From: Plantago major
Lineage: Eukaryota; Streptophyta; Magnoliopsida; Lamiales; Plantaginaceae
Direction: 5' to 3'
NCBI GenBank assembly: GCA_026545765.1
Contig: CM048841.1
Coordinates: forward strand, 5,465,712 to 5,529,711
DNA length: 64,000 nucleotides
Below the pieces are notes generated by a model, which saw only the letters and a list, made by a program, of their open reading frames with translations, was not told the origin of the DNA and searched no databases. A program made the translations under genes and the position numbers. Numbering within the stretch: position 1 is the first letter of the stretch; the number at the start of each line of letters is the position of its first letter. This document shows, piece after piece, positions 37,734 through 49,378 of the stretch.

Positions 37734-38420
37734 AAGCACATAAAAACTGTACACAACTGTTAAAGAGGGATTAGAGCATACATGAGAAACAAGTATCTGA
37801 AGTTACCAAAGAATACATCAAACAAGAATATCAATAATAGTAATTGAAATTCATCATTGGAAAACACAGGGTATCCTTGTTTAGTTTGAAATAAACAAAC
37901 AAACAAACAAGAACCCAAACCCCGATACAAACACTGCTTATACTCCCCCTCAAGCCCAAAAGCAAACAAAAGCACATAGGGATATGAAACAAGACTATAT
38001 AAGTCTATGCCAAGAACTGAATGGTAAAGTGCAGTCCATTAATGCTGACAGACAATGTTGAGTCAACATAGAACACAACATTGCTGCAAATCTACACTAT
38101 CAATCTCCCTCTTTCCGCCTTTGTTCACACAACCTGCAAATCAATGATCAGTGGCACAAACTGATTATTAACCCCCCTTTTGTTCACACAACCTTCCTTT
38201 GAACTCATCGTAGGCATGATAGAACATGATCCTTTATAATCATACTTCTTTTGTTGACAATTCCTGCACTCAGTAGTTAGTGAATAAAGACAATATAACT
38301 CAACATAGAATCGTAAGATAAGTGCAGTAATAAACAAAGTTGTCTGCAATGTTGACACAACACTGCAGTCAACACTGCACTTTTCAATCTCCCCCTTTTT
38401 GTCTTTCTTCACAAAAACAC
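36885..38420 (-). repeat. Multiple polypurine-tract-like motifs next to the 3' LTR
   Basis: The CTCCCCCTT-type word, usually followed by GCCTTTCTTCA or a variant, recurs at 36886, 37136 (shorter), 37203, 37275, 37941, 38103 and 38390. On the coding (minus) strand these are AAGGGGGAG purine tracts. Repeated polypurine tracts between pol and the 3' LTR have been described for Sireviruses; the match here is by eye. No protein is encoded. Confidence 0.6.
37667..37731. repeat. TA microsatellite, about 65 bp
   Basis: Uninterrupted TA repeats within the non-coding 3' part of the Sirevirus-like element. Confidence 0.95.
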
Positions 38421-39234
38421 ACCTGAACAAACTCGTTAGAAACAAGTAAATCTAACAGGCATGAAACTACAAAACCCCCCCTCAACCTTAGACGAGAGCA
38501 ATATAACAAAAAGAGAGTATGACAACTTTTTTGTTCAGATTCTCATCTCTTCTCCCCTTTTTTTGAGAAGAAAGATATCTCTCACAATAATCAACCAAGT
38601 TCATAGAAGGTGATAAGAAGATATGCAACAAGTGTGAGTGATGAGGAGATGGTATATGATCAACAAACTTCACTCTAAAAATGAATTTAGAAAATCTTGG
38701 GACACAACCAATAATCAATGACGAACAATCATAAAAAGATTTTTGGAAAATGAAGATTTTCTTAACTCAAAACACTCAACAACTCTCCTACTTTTTGTGA
38801 TAAAAGAAGAGCAGCCAAACATCTTCTCACATTCTAAAGAGATGCTACTGATTTTTTCATAGCAATACTGAGCTGTGAACTTCATTAATAGGACCTGCAA
38901 TAAGAGCTGCACAATGTTGGAGGTTGATGTTGATGCAACATTGAATTCAATATTGACAAATCCAGTTACTCCCCTCAGGCAGTCCAAGATTATTCTCCAG
39001 AAACATGCGTTAGACATAAAGATCCAGAGAGCAGTGAGAAAGTACGAGAGAAAGGATATTATAGGACATCAAGGGATAATACACTTCAATCTAAGGGCTA
39101 CAAAGAAACCTTTGATACACAACCAAAAATCAATGAAGCACATTCATGAAGGATTTTTTAGAACAAAAATTTTCTTAACTAGATTGGAGACAATCAGTTA
39201 AAAACTACACTTGTTGAGAAGTTTTAACAAATTT

Positions 39235-39315
<81 letters not shown>

Positions 39316-39789
39316 AGCTTTATCAAAATAAAAATTACCCCAGAAAAATAAACACTTCCCTAAGCAATCCCTCCCCCTAAATCACAACTCTTTCTCTCGA
39401 AACTTGGAAAAAAAAAGAAAGACTCTCATATGAGACAAAGGAACCTCGAACTAGAATCAACTTCCAGTGGAATGTTGTCTTAACAAAGCAGATAACACTC
39501 ATATCAAGCCCTTTGTTGTAAACTCGCAGTAACAGAAAAGGTTGCAAACAAAACATGCATGATCCACACCACAAGAAAAGCTAATAAATAGCACATAAGA
39601 TCCAACCAGAGCACTTAGCCATCACTCAAGGATCAAAAGTCAAGCAGACACACAAGGTAGATATGGTGTTATCAAGTTGAGAAGGGGACTGAAGTTTACA
39701 ACTCAGCAGAGACTTTTAATTAAGTCTCCAAAATACTTTTATTGCACATAGAAAAATTTATTTATTTGTGTGAAAAGGTCGTCTACTGA
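38421..39789 (-). other. Decayed non-coding interior of the Sirevirus-like element
   Basis: No recognisable coding remains. It includes a 73-bp TA microsatellite at 39241-39313, two near-identical ACAACCAATAATCAATGA/ACAACCAAAAATCAATGA contexts (near 38703 and 39119), and a copy of the CAATGTTG/CAACATTG motif (38912-38957). Confidence 0.6.
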
Positions 39790-40180
39790 ATGAAGGCAGC
39801 CGGAACCCCAATCACCCCAGTAGCAACACAATTTCTTTTAGGCAACACATGTGAGCACATAGGACTGAATGTAGGTAGCTTGAACCCCATACACCCCAGT
39901 ATCCCAATGCGTACTCATTTGTTGTGTCACTTTTATAGAAACAGCCTCAAGCAAGTAATCACAACGGATGAAGGCAGCCGGAACCCCAATCACCCCAGTA
40001 GCAACACAATTTCTTTTAGGCAACACAGGTGAGCACATAGGACTGAATGCAGGCAGCTTGAACCCCATACACCCCAGTATCCCAATGCGTACTCATTTGC
40101 TGTGTCACTTTTATAGAAACAACCTCAAGCAAGTAATCACAACGGATGAAGGCAGCCGGAACCCCAAACACCCCAGTGTA
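39790..40180. repeat. 178-bp tandem repeat, about 2.2 copies
   Basis: ATGAAGGCAGCCGGAACCCC starts at 39790, 39968 and 40146, exactly 178 bp apart. The first two copies differ by only a few bases; the third ends after about 35 bp. It lies inside the Sirevirus-like element between its pol remains and 3' LTR. Confidence 0.92.
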
Positions 40181-40653
40181 AAAACATGCTATATCTAGCT
40201 ATTCCATTTGTAAAAAAAGCACTTTTATTTAATCAAGGAGAGGTTTTATTATCTCTTTAAAGCTTTCAACACAGACTTTCCAAGGTGACTAGAACCCAAA
40301 AAAACACATGTGGTACAGACAAACCAATCAAACCTTTCATAAGGTGAGTGAATAGCTGAGAAAAAGGCTACAATCTAGCTCAAAAGATGGTATTTAAGAT
40401 CAAACAATAGGAACACCAACACAAACCAAGAAACTTTGAGCTTTGATTTCAAGGGCATTTCAATAAGATATCACTACTATAGAAAAGACAGCCATAATTA
40501 GTTCCAGAAAGAGAGACCTTTGTAAACAGTTAGGCACACAGGAAACACGGAAGAGACAACAAGCAACAGACTAAGCCAATTTTTTTTTAAATTTTTATTT
40601 TTTGTTCAATGTTATCAGTGATGTTGAAATAACACTGACGCCAACAATGATAA

Positions 40654-41202
40654 TCAAATAAAGCACAGGGCAGTAAAACACCTTAAACACAATAATCTAT
40701 CATGATTTTGAGGTTTACTAAAAATGTCCGCCAGTTTAAGCCAAGATACCATATTATCGCTCAAATAGAAAAACCATCGACTTGCGGAATTTCTAACATT
40801 CATATCTCCAACCCAATCACAAAAACAAAAGCATGTACAATTATATTTGGATATATATCTCAAAACATGCTTTTTAGCCTTCGGATGAAGTGTGTTAGAG
40901 TTGGAAGAGTATCTAGCATAAACAGAAACTACATGCATCAAATTAGGATAGCTAGATAAGAGAGATAAGAGACAACCAACCATGTGAGATCCAGAGAGAT
41001 TATTTTGTACCCCAGCAGATAGATCATCTCTCACCTTTTTGCACAGTCTAGCAACCTGCCTATATGTTTCATATTCTGTGTCAGGCTTCAATGTTATGTC
41101 CAGTGTTGACTCAACATTAAGGACAACATCACGGTTCAGTGCAACAGTTTCTAGTTCCATGAGCTCATCCCTGTTCCAATCTTCTTTATCAAGATGTTCC
41201 AC
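40654..41202 (-). pseudogene. Decayed RT/RNase H remains of the Sirevirus-like element
   Basis: A 182-codon frame whose C-terminal half has the order of copia RNase H and its lead-in: SVYARYSSNSNTLHPKAKKH, VLRYISKYN, then DWVGDMNVRNSASRWFFYLS, VSWLK and ADIFSKP. The usual catalytic YVDD region is not found. The first 80 residues match nothing I know. A relic, not a functional enzyme. Confidence 0.7.
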
Positions 41203-41360
41203 ATCATTACCTGCATCATGAAGAGTAAGAACAAAAATATAGTCACATGTAGTATATATACATGCACATATATCAATTGATTTGGTATATGCACGATGTA
41301 TGATCTTCCAAACATCCTTATTGGAAAAATCAGTAAAATCTATTGATGTGTCAAAATCAA

Positions 41361-42906
41361 TGTTTTAAATTTGTTTAAGAGCTAAGAGTTAATTCTCAAC
41401 ACTACAAAAACTTGTAGTGCAGTGAAGTTAACCCCGAGGTCGGTCTCGAAGGACTTAACTAAGCTGAGTCTTGTTTACGAATAATAATAACAGTAAGGAA
41501 AGTAGTCTAGCGGATCTGTTTTATATTAGCTATCAACTTATGCAATCTAACTAGAAAACAGATTAATCTAAACGACAATGATATGATCAAAGAATTATAG
41601 TGTGGTGACAGAAAACAAGCTAGCTAGCAGGAAATATGCAACAATAATGGTGTCGATTTACTCTAGTTATCACTGGGACATGCCCTGCCGATTATTACAC
41701 TACTCAGGCGCCGTCCAACAACCTTATAGCAAGCAGGGTGCGGAGAACTATGACAATGAACTAACTGTATAAAGTTCTAAAAAACAGATAGCATTAGTGA
41801 AGGTGTCAATTTCACCAAGCTACAATTAATTAAGCTAATCCAGATATTATTGTTTGCAATTAACTGATAGATAAAGCAAGACGAAAACGTTTTGTTATGA
41901 GTTAATGCTTAATCTAACAGTGATTTTGACGTAATGCACAACAAACATAATATTGGATACACAATTAATTAAAACAGCACAGAGTAAATCGCATCTTATA
42001 TATATTGAATACACGAACCCTAACTAGCATGCATTGAATTCGTCACCACCCCCATAACTAGGCTGCTTAAGCACTCATCATATGCAAAACATAATCACAA
42101 TCATAAACCGGCATACACTAAACATAATCAACACAAAAAACTAAGAAACAAGATAAGGAACAATTTTACCTAATCGTGTCACAAACCCTAGGTAAGAATT
42201 GAAGAACTTGAATCGAACTGGTGGAAAGTATGATGAATATGCTCTCAATCAATAATCAATTGTCGGATTACAAGAGAAAACGATTCTAGGTCGAAAAGCA
42301 AAAAGAAGAAAAGAATAATAATAAAGTGTATGAAAATAAAAGCTAGAGGTCCTATATATACAAGAAATTTCGTGCATCAAGGAGTTTGAGACTCTAATTA
42401 GGAGTTGGCATCCTAATAGGAGTTGGAAACTGCTGGCGACTAAGTCGGCGTTCGACATGATTAAATATTACGAATTTGACCTTGAGTAAAAAACGAAATT
42501 TGTAGATCTTTAAATTATCTACGCGTGGTCACCAAAATCAGGTCAATCTAAGTTTGTATGAGAAAGTTATGACCAAAATACAAATGCTGCTCCATCGTAG
42601 TTCGAATGTCGCGCGCTTTCGCTTAAACGGCTCTAAAATCTTCGTACGAACTCCGAATCCACTTCCGTTTCAACCGATCAACTCCGTTTTCAATCACCTT
42701 TGAGGCCTTGGAACTTTCATGCTTCTATTAATGCATTAATATGCACTGGTTTAGTCTTGTTTCAATGCGGTTTCATCAAACACCTATAAAACACACAAAA
42801 CACGAAAACATAATAAAACTCTAATAAAATAAACTATAACTACACATAAGAACTAAAACAAGATGGTAAAAAAGACCAAATGAGATGATGTAAAATCGAC
42901 TCATCA
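41361..42906 (-). mobile_element. Candidate nested solo LTR or LARD-type element
   Basis: On the minus strand it starts TGATGAGTCGATTTTACATC and ends AAATTTAAAACA, like gypsy-type or LARD LTRs common in plants. Internal features fit: a stretch with AGAAAGTTATGACC in complement-free form near 42560, and CCCCGAGGTCGGTCTCGAAG near 41430. A clear 5-bp duplication was not found, so the limits are provisional. Confidence 0.4.
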
Positions 42907-42992
42907 TCTATAACATAAAGACTACAAAAATAGGTATTTGCTTGATCCATCATAAAGTACCAAATCCAAAACACCAATGAATTAGGTGCTTG

Positions 42993-43004
42993 GCTCTGAT
43001 ACCA
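42993..43004 (-). other. Primer-binding site, initiator tRNA-Met type
   Basis: The minus strand reads TGGTATCAGAGC two bases from the LTR end at 43007. This is the standard site for tRNA-iMet priming in plant copia elements and fixes the element's orientation. Confidence 0.85.
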
Positions 43005-43006
43005 CT

Positions 43007-43948
43007 TGTTAGAACTTTTGGACCGGGATTGGTACTCTGGACAAGTTTCAGACGATGTTGACTATGGCGTTGAGTCGAACGCGTCTACAACAAGAAAGAC
43101 ATCGATGAACGATGTGAGCAGAACGGAAGCAGTTTGCAGCGGATAAAAATACTGAACACCACATATAAATTCTAGCCAGTATATATAAAATATACTGACC
43201 GTGCCTTAGGATAAATTTCCACTATCAAGAAAATTAGAATTACAAAACTAGGTTTAGTCAATCACAAACGAATGATTAAACTGCAAAGACTACACCTAGA
43301 ACAGACAATCAAAAACCTATTCTAGTTCGAAGACACTAATGTAAATCTCAATCCTTAGAGACTACTCACAAGTGATTTCGATATCAATGTCTAGTAAAGC
43401 AAGAAAATCTAACTCTCAATAATGTGAATTGATTCTCCAAAAGTCCAGCTTTCTTGCAAGCGTTCCTCTTCTATTTATCCTTGAGCCTGCGATCAGCCCA
43501 AGAAGAACGCAGAATATCTTCCAGCTTCTTGCGTTCTGTTTAGAGGAAATAACGCATAATATCTTCCAGCTTCTTGCGTTATATCAGAAGGAAACTTTCC
43601 TTAAGTTTTATCTTCATAAATCTTGTTTCCTTCTTGCTTCAAATTCTTTCCTTGTGTCCAAGATTCTTCAAACTCCTTCTTTCTTTTTGATGCAGCGTTC
43701 CAGGGCGTATTCTTTCTAGCATTCCAGCTCTTCACGTCTGTTTGCTGGCATCTTCCAGATTTTTTAGATCTTCCAGATCTTTTCCTTAAGGTCCAAATCT
43801 GCCAAGTCCAGTCCATTGACTTATGTTGCAGCCCAACTTGTTATTTCCTACAAAATATCCATTCACAAACAAGTACAACCGTTTAACTGGTTAATAAACG
43901 AAGAAGGGCATGATTAATAATAACAAGTGCAAATAAATTGCACTTTAA
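43007..43948 (-). repeat. 5' LTR of the Sirevirus-like element, 942 bp
   Basis: From TGTTAGAACTTTTGGACCGG to AATTGCACTTTAA on the plus strand. It aligns with 35111-36884 throughout apart from the MITE. The first 150 bp are the most diverged part. The terminal CA seems mutated to AA. Confidence 0.88.
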
Positions 43949-43958
43949 AAACTTATTA

Positions 43959-44085
43959 CTCCCTCCGCCCAAGACCAAATGTCCCATTTGACTTTTCGCA
44001 GTCAACATTTTTGATCTTTGACTACGATTTAATCTTAAACCGTAAATATAAAATGTTTAATTGAATTATATAAGGAGTCTTGAGG
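43959..44085. mobile_element. Stowaway-like MITE fragment
   Basis: CTCCCTCCGCCCAAGACCAA is a Stowaway left end. It is followed by CATTTGACTTTTCGCAGTCA, and no complementary right end is found before the coding-like DNA at about 44086. The copia target site AAACT lies six bases before it. Confidence 0.55.
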
Positions 44086-44697
44086 ATCCCCTGTGGCGGC
44101 TGCGAAGCAGGTGTTCCAAACAGTTTCACACCAACTATATCACCAAACGGCCAACTGTTAGCACATGCCGGTGTATCAATTGAATTCGGCGCAACAACTC
44201 TTCTAGCTACCACTTGAACTTCTTGTAATCCCAATAACCCCACCATCAATCGGTGGTTCATCACAAACATCACCAGAACCTGGTTCCAGTCTAGAAATCT
44301 CCTCATTCAACCCAACAATCCGAATGTTTGCCTCATCCAACTTCTGGATTGACTGCTCTATCTCAATTTTCAACTTGTCGTTCTCGATCAAAATCTCAAC
44401 ATTTCGATGCCTAGTTGCCTTCTCATTTGTTCCAAGGTGTACATTCTCTGCCTTTAGTTGAATGCAGCGAGTCACCTCAACTGACAACTTATTGTTCAAG
44501 TGCCAACTCTCATTCTCAAGGAACTTAATTCGCTGCTTGCCTGCCATTGTTGAGTTGCAAGCCGTTTCTGCACTTCTCTTGACTTAATTAGCCACTTCTG
44601 CCGTCATGAGGTCAATTAAATCCTTCGATGCTTCCTGCACAGCAGTGGTGCGCAAGTTTACATCCACTATACGTGCTTTGTCCTTTACCTCTAGGTC
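44086..44697 (-). pseudogene. Coiled-coil protein pseudogene, 3' part beyond a copia insertion
   Basis: On the minus strand it continues from 49379-50370 once the copia at 44703-49373 is taken out: DLEVKDKARIVDVNLRTTAV, a stop near 44588, then KFLENESWHLNNKL, LKAENVHLG and IQKLDEANIRIVGLNEEISR. This is a heptad-rich coiled coil. After a shift near 44250, ARRVVAPNSIDTPACANSWP can be read. The family is unrecognised. It resembles hypothetical plant proteins associated with Mutator-like/Ulp1 transposons, but only loosely. Confidence 0.5.
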
Positions 44698-44702
44698 ACA
44701 TT

Positions 44703-44900
44703 TATAGAGAAAAATAAACGAAGGCAATTTGTATTTTATCGACACACACAAATTGTGTTGGGCTGCTCATATATATAATAGAGAAAAGATGAATACAATC
44801 CTAAATAGATACTAACAGTAACTATAATACAACTAGACTACAATACTAATAACTAAAGAATTAGGATTCTGTTGAGTCTGTAGAACTACTATGCGTAACA
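44703..44900 (-). repeat. 3' LTR of the 4.7-kb copia
   Basis: 198 bp, TATAGAGAAAAATAAACGAA to ATGCGTAACA on the plus strand, paired with 49176-49373. Confidence 0.93.
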
Positions 44901-44902
44901 TC

Positions 44903-47900
44903 CCCCCGCAAGCGAAGCGTGGGATTATTGCCAACGCAGAGCTTGGACCAAAAAAGCTGGAACAGAGGCCGAGAAAGACTTTTCGTGAAAATGTCGGCAA
45001 CATTCAAGTTTGTGGGAACAAATTGCGTTGACAGGTGACTGGCAAGTACCATATCACGGATAAAGTGGTAGTCAAGTTCAATGTGCTTGGCACATTTGTG
45101 AGCAATGGGATTGCTACTGATGAAAACCGCGGCCTTGTTGTCACAGAGAATGATAGGTCGAGCAACCATTGAAACGCAGAGTTCCTGTAATAAATGAGTG
45201 AGCCAAATGACCTCAGAAGCAGAGTTTGCTAATGATCTATATTCGGACTCACAACTGGACCGAGAAACAGTAGGCTGTTTCTTTGAGCTCCAGGAGACAA
45301 TATTCGGACCTAAGTAAATGGAATAGCCGGAAGTGGATCGCCGTGTGTCAGGACAAGACGCCAAATTTGCATCCAATATGCGAGCAAAGCAGGTTTGGTA
45401 GATCGATTGAAATCCAAGCCAAACTCGATAGTTCCTGCAACATATCATAAGATCCGTTTGACAGCTTGAAAGTGAACCACCTTTGGATATTGGATAAATT
45501 GACTAACAGTATTAACAACATATCAAAGGTCAGGACGAGTGATGGTTAAGTATTGTAATGTGCCCACAATGGATCAATAGAGAGAAGGATCATCAAATTC
45601 AACACCATTAGTACCTAACTGCTGTCCGACTACCATAGGTGTGCTAACAGGTTTACTGTCGATCATATGAGTACGAATGAGCAATTCGCGAGCGTATTTT
45701 GCTAGACATAGGAATAGTCCTTGATCAGTATAATAGTGCAGCTTACCGAGGTCTTTGATGGAAAATTGATTGTTTAGAGCAGAGTTGAAGCGGGCGATTA
45801 AAGCTGAATCATTACCGGTTAAGATGATGTCGTCCACATAAACCAGCAGGTAAAGAACGGCATGTCCACGCGAGAAGATGAACAAGGATATGTCTGCTCT
45901 ACTACAGGAAAAACCAATCTGTAATAAGAAGGCACTTAATCGATAAAACCAGGCTCTCGGCGCCTGTTTCAAGCCGTATAATGCCTTGCGTAATCTGCAA
46001 ACATGGTAGGGAAACTTCGGATTAACATAACCAGGTGGTTGTTCCATAAAAACGGTTTCATTCAGAAGGCCATTGAGAAAAGCATTCTTTACATCGAGCT
46101 GATGAAGAGGCCACTTATTCAGGACAACAAGAGAAAGAACAACACGAACTGTTGTGGCTTTGCCAACCGGGCTGAAGGTAGTGGTGAAATCGAGACCAGG
46201 AACTTGATTGAAACCTTGTGCCACTAGGCGTGCTTTTAATCGTTCAACAAAGCCGTCAGCTAGGAACTTGGTACGGTAAACCCACTTTGCACCAACAATG
46301 TTCATATCAGATGTACGAGAAACTAAATCCCACGTTTGATTTTCATGTAATGCTCGAATTTCCTCATCCATGGCGCAAATCCATCCCGGGTGCTTGGAGG
46401 CAGATAAGAATCCTTTGGGTTCTGACGGAGGAGGAAGAATATCTGCAAGTAGGCCTTGATCTTTGAGTTCGAAGGTGCCGACCTGGGCTCTTGTCCGCAT
46501 AGGGTGAGTAGATGGAAGGACGGGAGGGCGACTGCGCAGCCCGACAGGAAGAGGAGGTGGTGGGGTAGCGTCTGGAGAAGAAGCTGCCGAGGTCGAATCA
46601 ATGGTAGGAGAGCTAGGCTGTGTGGTACCCGAAACTTGGTCAAGGGTAGGGGATGAAGAAGAATCGGGAATTGGGGGGGGGGGGGGGGAGAGGGGGAGTT
46701 GGTGGTGGTGCTAAACCGAAAAACGAGGAGGAAACAGGTGGAAGAGTAGAAGAATGACAGATGGAGCATGCGCCAGTATGAATGTCGGCCGAAGGATGGG
46801 TGAAGGTACTAGATTCCATCGTAGTCGGTGGTTCAAGAAAACTTGTGAAATCTAATGTATTTTGAGGCGTAAAGGTAGGATTAGTGGCATAAGGGAAGCA
46901 AGACTTATCAAATTGAGCATGACAGGTGAGGTAAATACGAGAGGTGGATGGATCCAAACAGCGAAATCCCTTATGATGAACACTATATCCTAAAAACACG
47001 CAAGGATGACTACGAGGTAAAAATTTATTAGGGGCATAATCACGTAAACATGGGTAAACACGACATCCAAACGGGTGAAAATTTGCATAGTTAGGGGTTT
47101 GTCCGAAAATAATCTCAAAAGGGGATATGTTATTAAGAACTGGTGAGGGAAGTCGATTAATGACATAAACAACAGTAGACAAAGCATCCCACAAAAAACC
47201 TAATTTTAATTGAGAATGAAAAAGCATAGACAAGCCCATCTCCGTAACATGACGATGTTTACGTTCAACTCTACCGTTTTGAGCTGGGGTATAAGGGCAG
47301 GAAATTCGATGAAAAATTCCATGTTGACTAAGATATTCCTTAAGGCGATTGCTAGAAAATTCACCACCACCATCACTTTGAAAGGATTTGATAGAGCATG
47401 AAAATTGACACTTGACAAAAGCGTGAAACTTAATGAAGATATCAAAAAATTCTAACTTGAGGCGCATGGGATAAATCCAGGTAAAGCGAGAAAAATCATC
47501 AATAAAGATAGCATAATAACGAAAATCATCATTAGAAAGAACTGGGGAAGGACCCCAGAGATCACAATGTATCATATCTAAAAAATTTTGACAACGTTTC
47601 TCGTTTACAGAAAAGGGTAAACGATGACTCTTAGCTAATTTCCAAGGGGAACATAATGAGGGAGATGGAAGAAGAGAAGTAACTGAGAGAAGTCCTTTCT
47701 TTCATAATAAGGCAATAATACTATGGGAAACATGACCTAAACGATTGTGCCATAACTCAAACGATCCTTGAAGACTTTTACGACGTAGGGCAGAGATAAG
47801 TGCAGAGTGTCCTTCTTCAAGCACATAGAGGCCGCCTTCACGCCTTCCTTTGGACAGAGGTATTCCGGTTAATCGGTTCTGAATAACAAAGGAATTGGCT

Positions 47901-49096
47901 AAGAATATTACATGAACAGGATAATCGTTTATGATTTTACTAATGGATAAAAGATTTTTCGTTAAGTGAGGCACAACTAGAACTTTGAGTAAGCTAAGAT
48001 CAGATGAGATTGAACGATTTCCAATGTGAGAGATTGGTAAGGAAGCACCATTACCTATATAGACAGAATTGTTACCTCCATAGTTAGCGATCGAGTCGAG
48101 ATTTGATGTCGAAGGTGTCATATGAGCAGAGGCGCCAGAATCCATAAACCAATCAGAAGTCTCAATATGATTGGTTGAGCAGGAAGTGGTGAAGGCTTCT
48201 GCGAGTTGCGCATCGGCCGAAGGAGCAAATTGATAGCGCATGGGACAATTTGTGGCTTAGTGACCTTCCACGCGACAGATTTGACACCTAGGAGGACGAC
48301 GAGGGCCATTGTTACCACGGCCACCATTGTTACCGCGACCAGCATTCCTTCCACCATTAGAGTTGTTGTTGCCACGACCTCCACCACGCTGCTAATTTGA
48401 ACCATTGTAGGAGTTATTTGATCGAGAAGAGTTCTGCCGGTGTTACGAAGCATAGAACGCAGTAGAGGTTGAGGGGGTGGTTCGTTCAACAGAACGGGTA
48501 AATATCTCAAAATTTTCAGCTTTAGGAATTAGATCTTCGATGGTGGGGAGAGGAGAGGTTGACATCTGAAGGCTAGAGAAGTGAACAAAGGCAGGTCCGA
48601 GTCCACGGCCGCATCTGATCGCAAATTGATTTGAATTGCAAACCATATTGAGAGACCGTACGAGAGCCTTTTTGAATAACGTGCAGCTCATCTTTGAGAC
48701 GAAGTTCACGAAGTTTGGACGAGTGTTGAAACGCAACATGAAGAGAGTCCCAGATAGCTTTGGAGGTTGAGCAAACAATGGTAACAGTTAAGGCTTCGTC
48801 GGTAAGGGTAGATCGAAGAAAACTAATTATCCGTTGATCAAGATAAAACCAAGATAAATATTCTGGATTGACAAGGGAGGTGTTGTTTGAGCCAGTAATC
48901 ATCTCCGGTGGGGAGGAACCGAACCATCGAGGAACGAAAGGAGGCGGGATCCCGTAACAAGGGGATAGACTTGGCTGTGCCAATTGACAAAATTCTCAGA
49001 ATTTAGTTTGGTGGTGACGAGATGCGCCATGCCGGAGAAAACTGGACCATGATCGAGGTTGGAATCAGCCGAAGAGGAAAGGGAAGAGCTCGCCAT
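44903..49096 (-). pseudogene. Gag-pol of the 4.7-kb copia, several frameshifts
   Basis: From the ATG at 49096 (MASSSLSSSADSNLDHGPVF): gag with NFVNWHSQVYPLVTG, a shift near 48950, then LRSTLTDEALTVTIV and LRELRLKDELHVIQKGSRTV. The zinc knuckle (about 48280-48240) is CQICRVEGH, an in-frame TAA, ATNC. Protease DSGASAHM (about 48150) and integrase HNRLGHVS follow. HCDLWGPSP and AQNGRVERKHRHV start near 47570. Linker and RT (46500-45574) hold KARLVAQGF, LDVKNAFLNG and catalytic YVDD. RNase H (45448-44903) holds RRSTSGYS, SRSSCESEYRSLA and ADIFTKS. A run of 16 G at 46673-46688 coincides with one frame change. Not functional. Confidence 0.9.
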
Positions 49097-49161
49097 TGAT
49101 TGACGTTCAGTAGGGAATCTGTGGTCGAAGAATTGGATAGGAAGGTGATTTAACCTTGTCT

Positions 49162-49175
49162 GGCGTTTGATACCA
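49162..49175 (-). other. Primer-binding site of the 4.7-kb copia
   Basis: The minus strand TGGTATCAAACGCC is directly against the 5' LTR end at 49176. It begins with the TGGTATCA of initiator tRNA-Met sites but then differs from the usual GAGC. Confidence 0.75.
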
Positions 49176-49373
49176 TATAGAGAAAAATAAACGAAGGCAG
49201 TTTGTATTTTTTCCCCAGACACAAACTGTGTTGGGCTGCTCATATATATAATAGAGAAAAGATGAATAAAATCCTAAATAGATACTAACAATAACTATAA
49301 TACAACTAGACTACAATACTAATAACTAAAGAATTAGGATTATGTCGAGTCTGTAGAACTACTATGCTTAACA
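49176..49373 (-). repeat. 5' LTR of the 4.7-kb copia
   Basis: 198 bp, TATAGAGAAAAATAAACGAA to ATGCTTAACA on the plus strand, paired with 44703-44900. Confidence 0.93.
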
Positions 49374-49378
49374 ACATT

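Larger units (their letters stand above)
35111..43948 (-). mobile_element. Old Sirevirus-like copia element, 8.8 kb, AAACT duplication
   Basis: LTRs at 35111-36884 (3' end of the element, holding a MITE) and 43007-43948 (5' end) share the TGTTAGAACTTTT...TGCACTTT layout. They are 943 and 942 bp once the MITE and its duplication are removed. AAACT flanks both ends (35106-35110, 43949-43953). A tRNA-Met-type primer site adjoins the 5' LTR, and a purine tract (minus strand) adjoins the 3' LTR. The interior is mostly non-coding, with one decayed RT/RNase H stretch. Many C-rich polypurine-like tracts beside the 3' LTR are a Sirevirus trait as I recall it. Confidence 0.9.
44703..49373 (-). mobile_element. 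Ty1/copia retrotransposon, 4.7 kb, ACATT duplication
   Basis: Two 198-bp LTRs (44703-44900, 49176-49373) differ at about eleven positions by eye count. ACATT flanks both ends (44698-44702, 49374-49378). A primer site (minus strand TGGTATCAAACGCC, 49162-49175) adjoins the 5' LTR. A purine tract (TTGCGGGGGGA) adjoins the 3' LTR. On the minus strand the LTR starts TGTTA and ends CTCTATA, not CA. Gag to RNase H are in copia order but broken. Confidence 0.95.

Noticed and set aside
39241-39313. CRISPR-like or satellite array
   Set aside because: It is a plain TA microsatellite; no repeat-spacer structure exists anywhere in the window.
46003-47401. Several plus-strand frames opposite the 4.7-kb copia
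   Set aside because: Antisense shadows of the copia RT and integrase on the minus strand.
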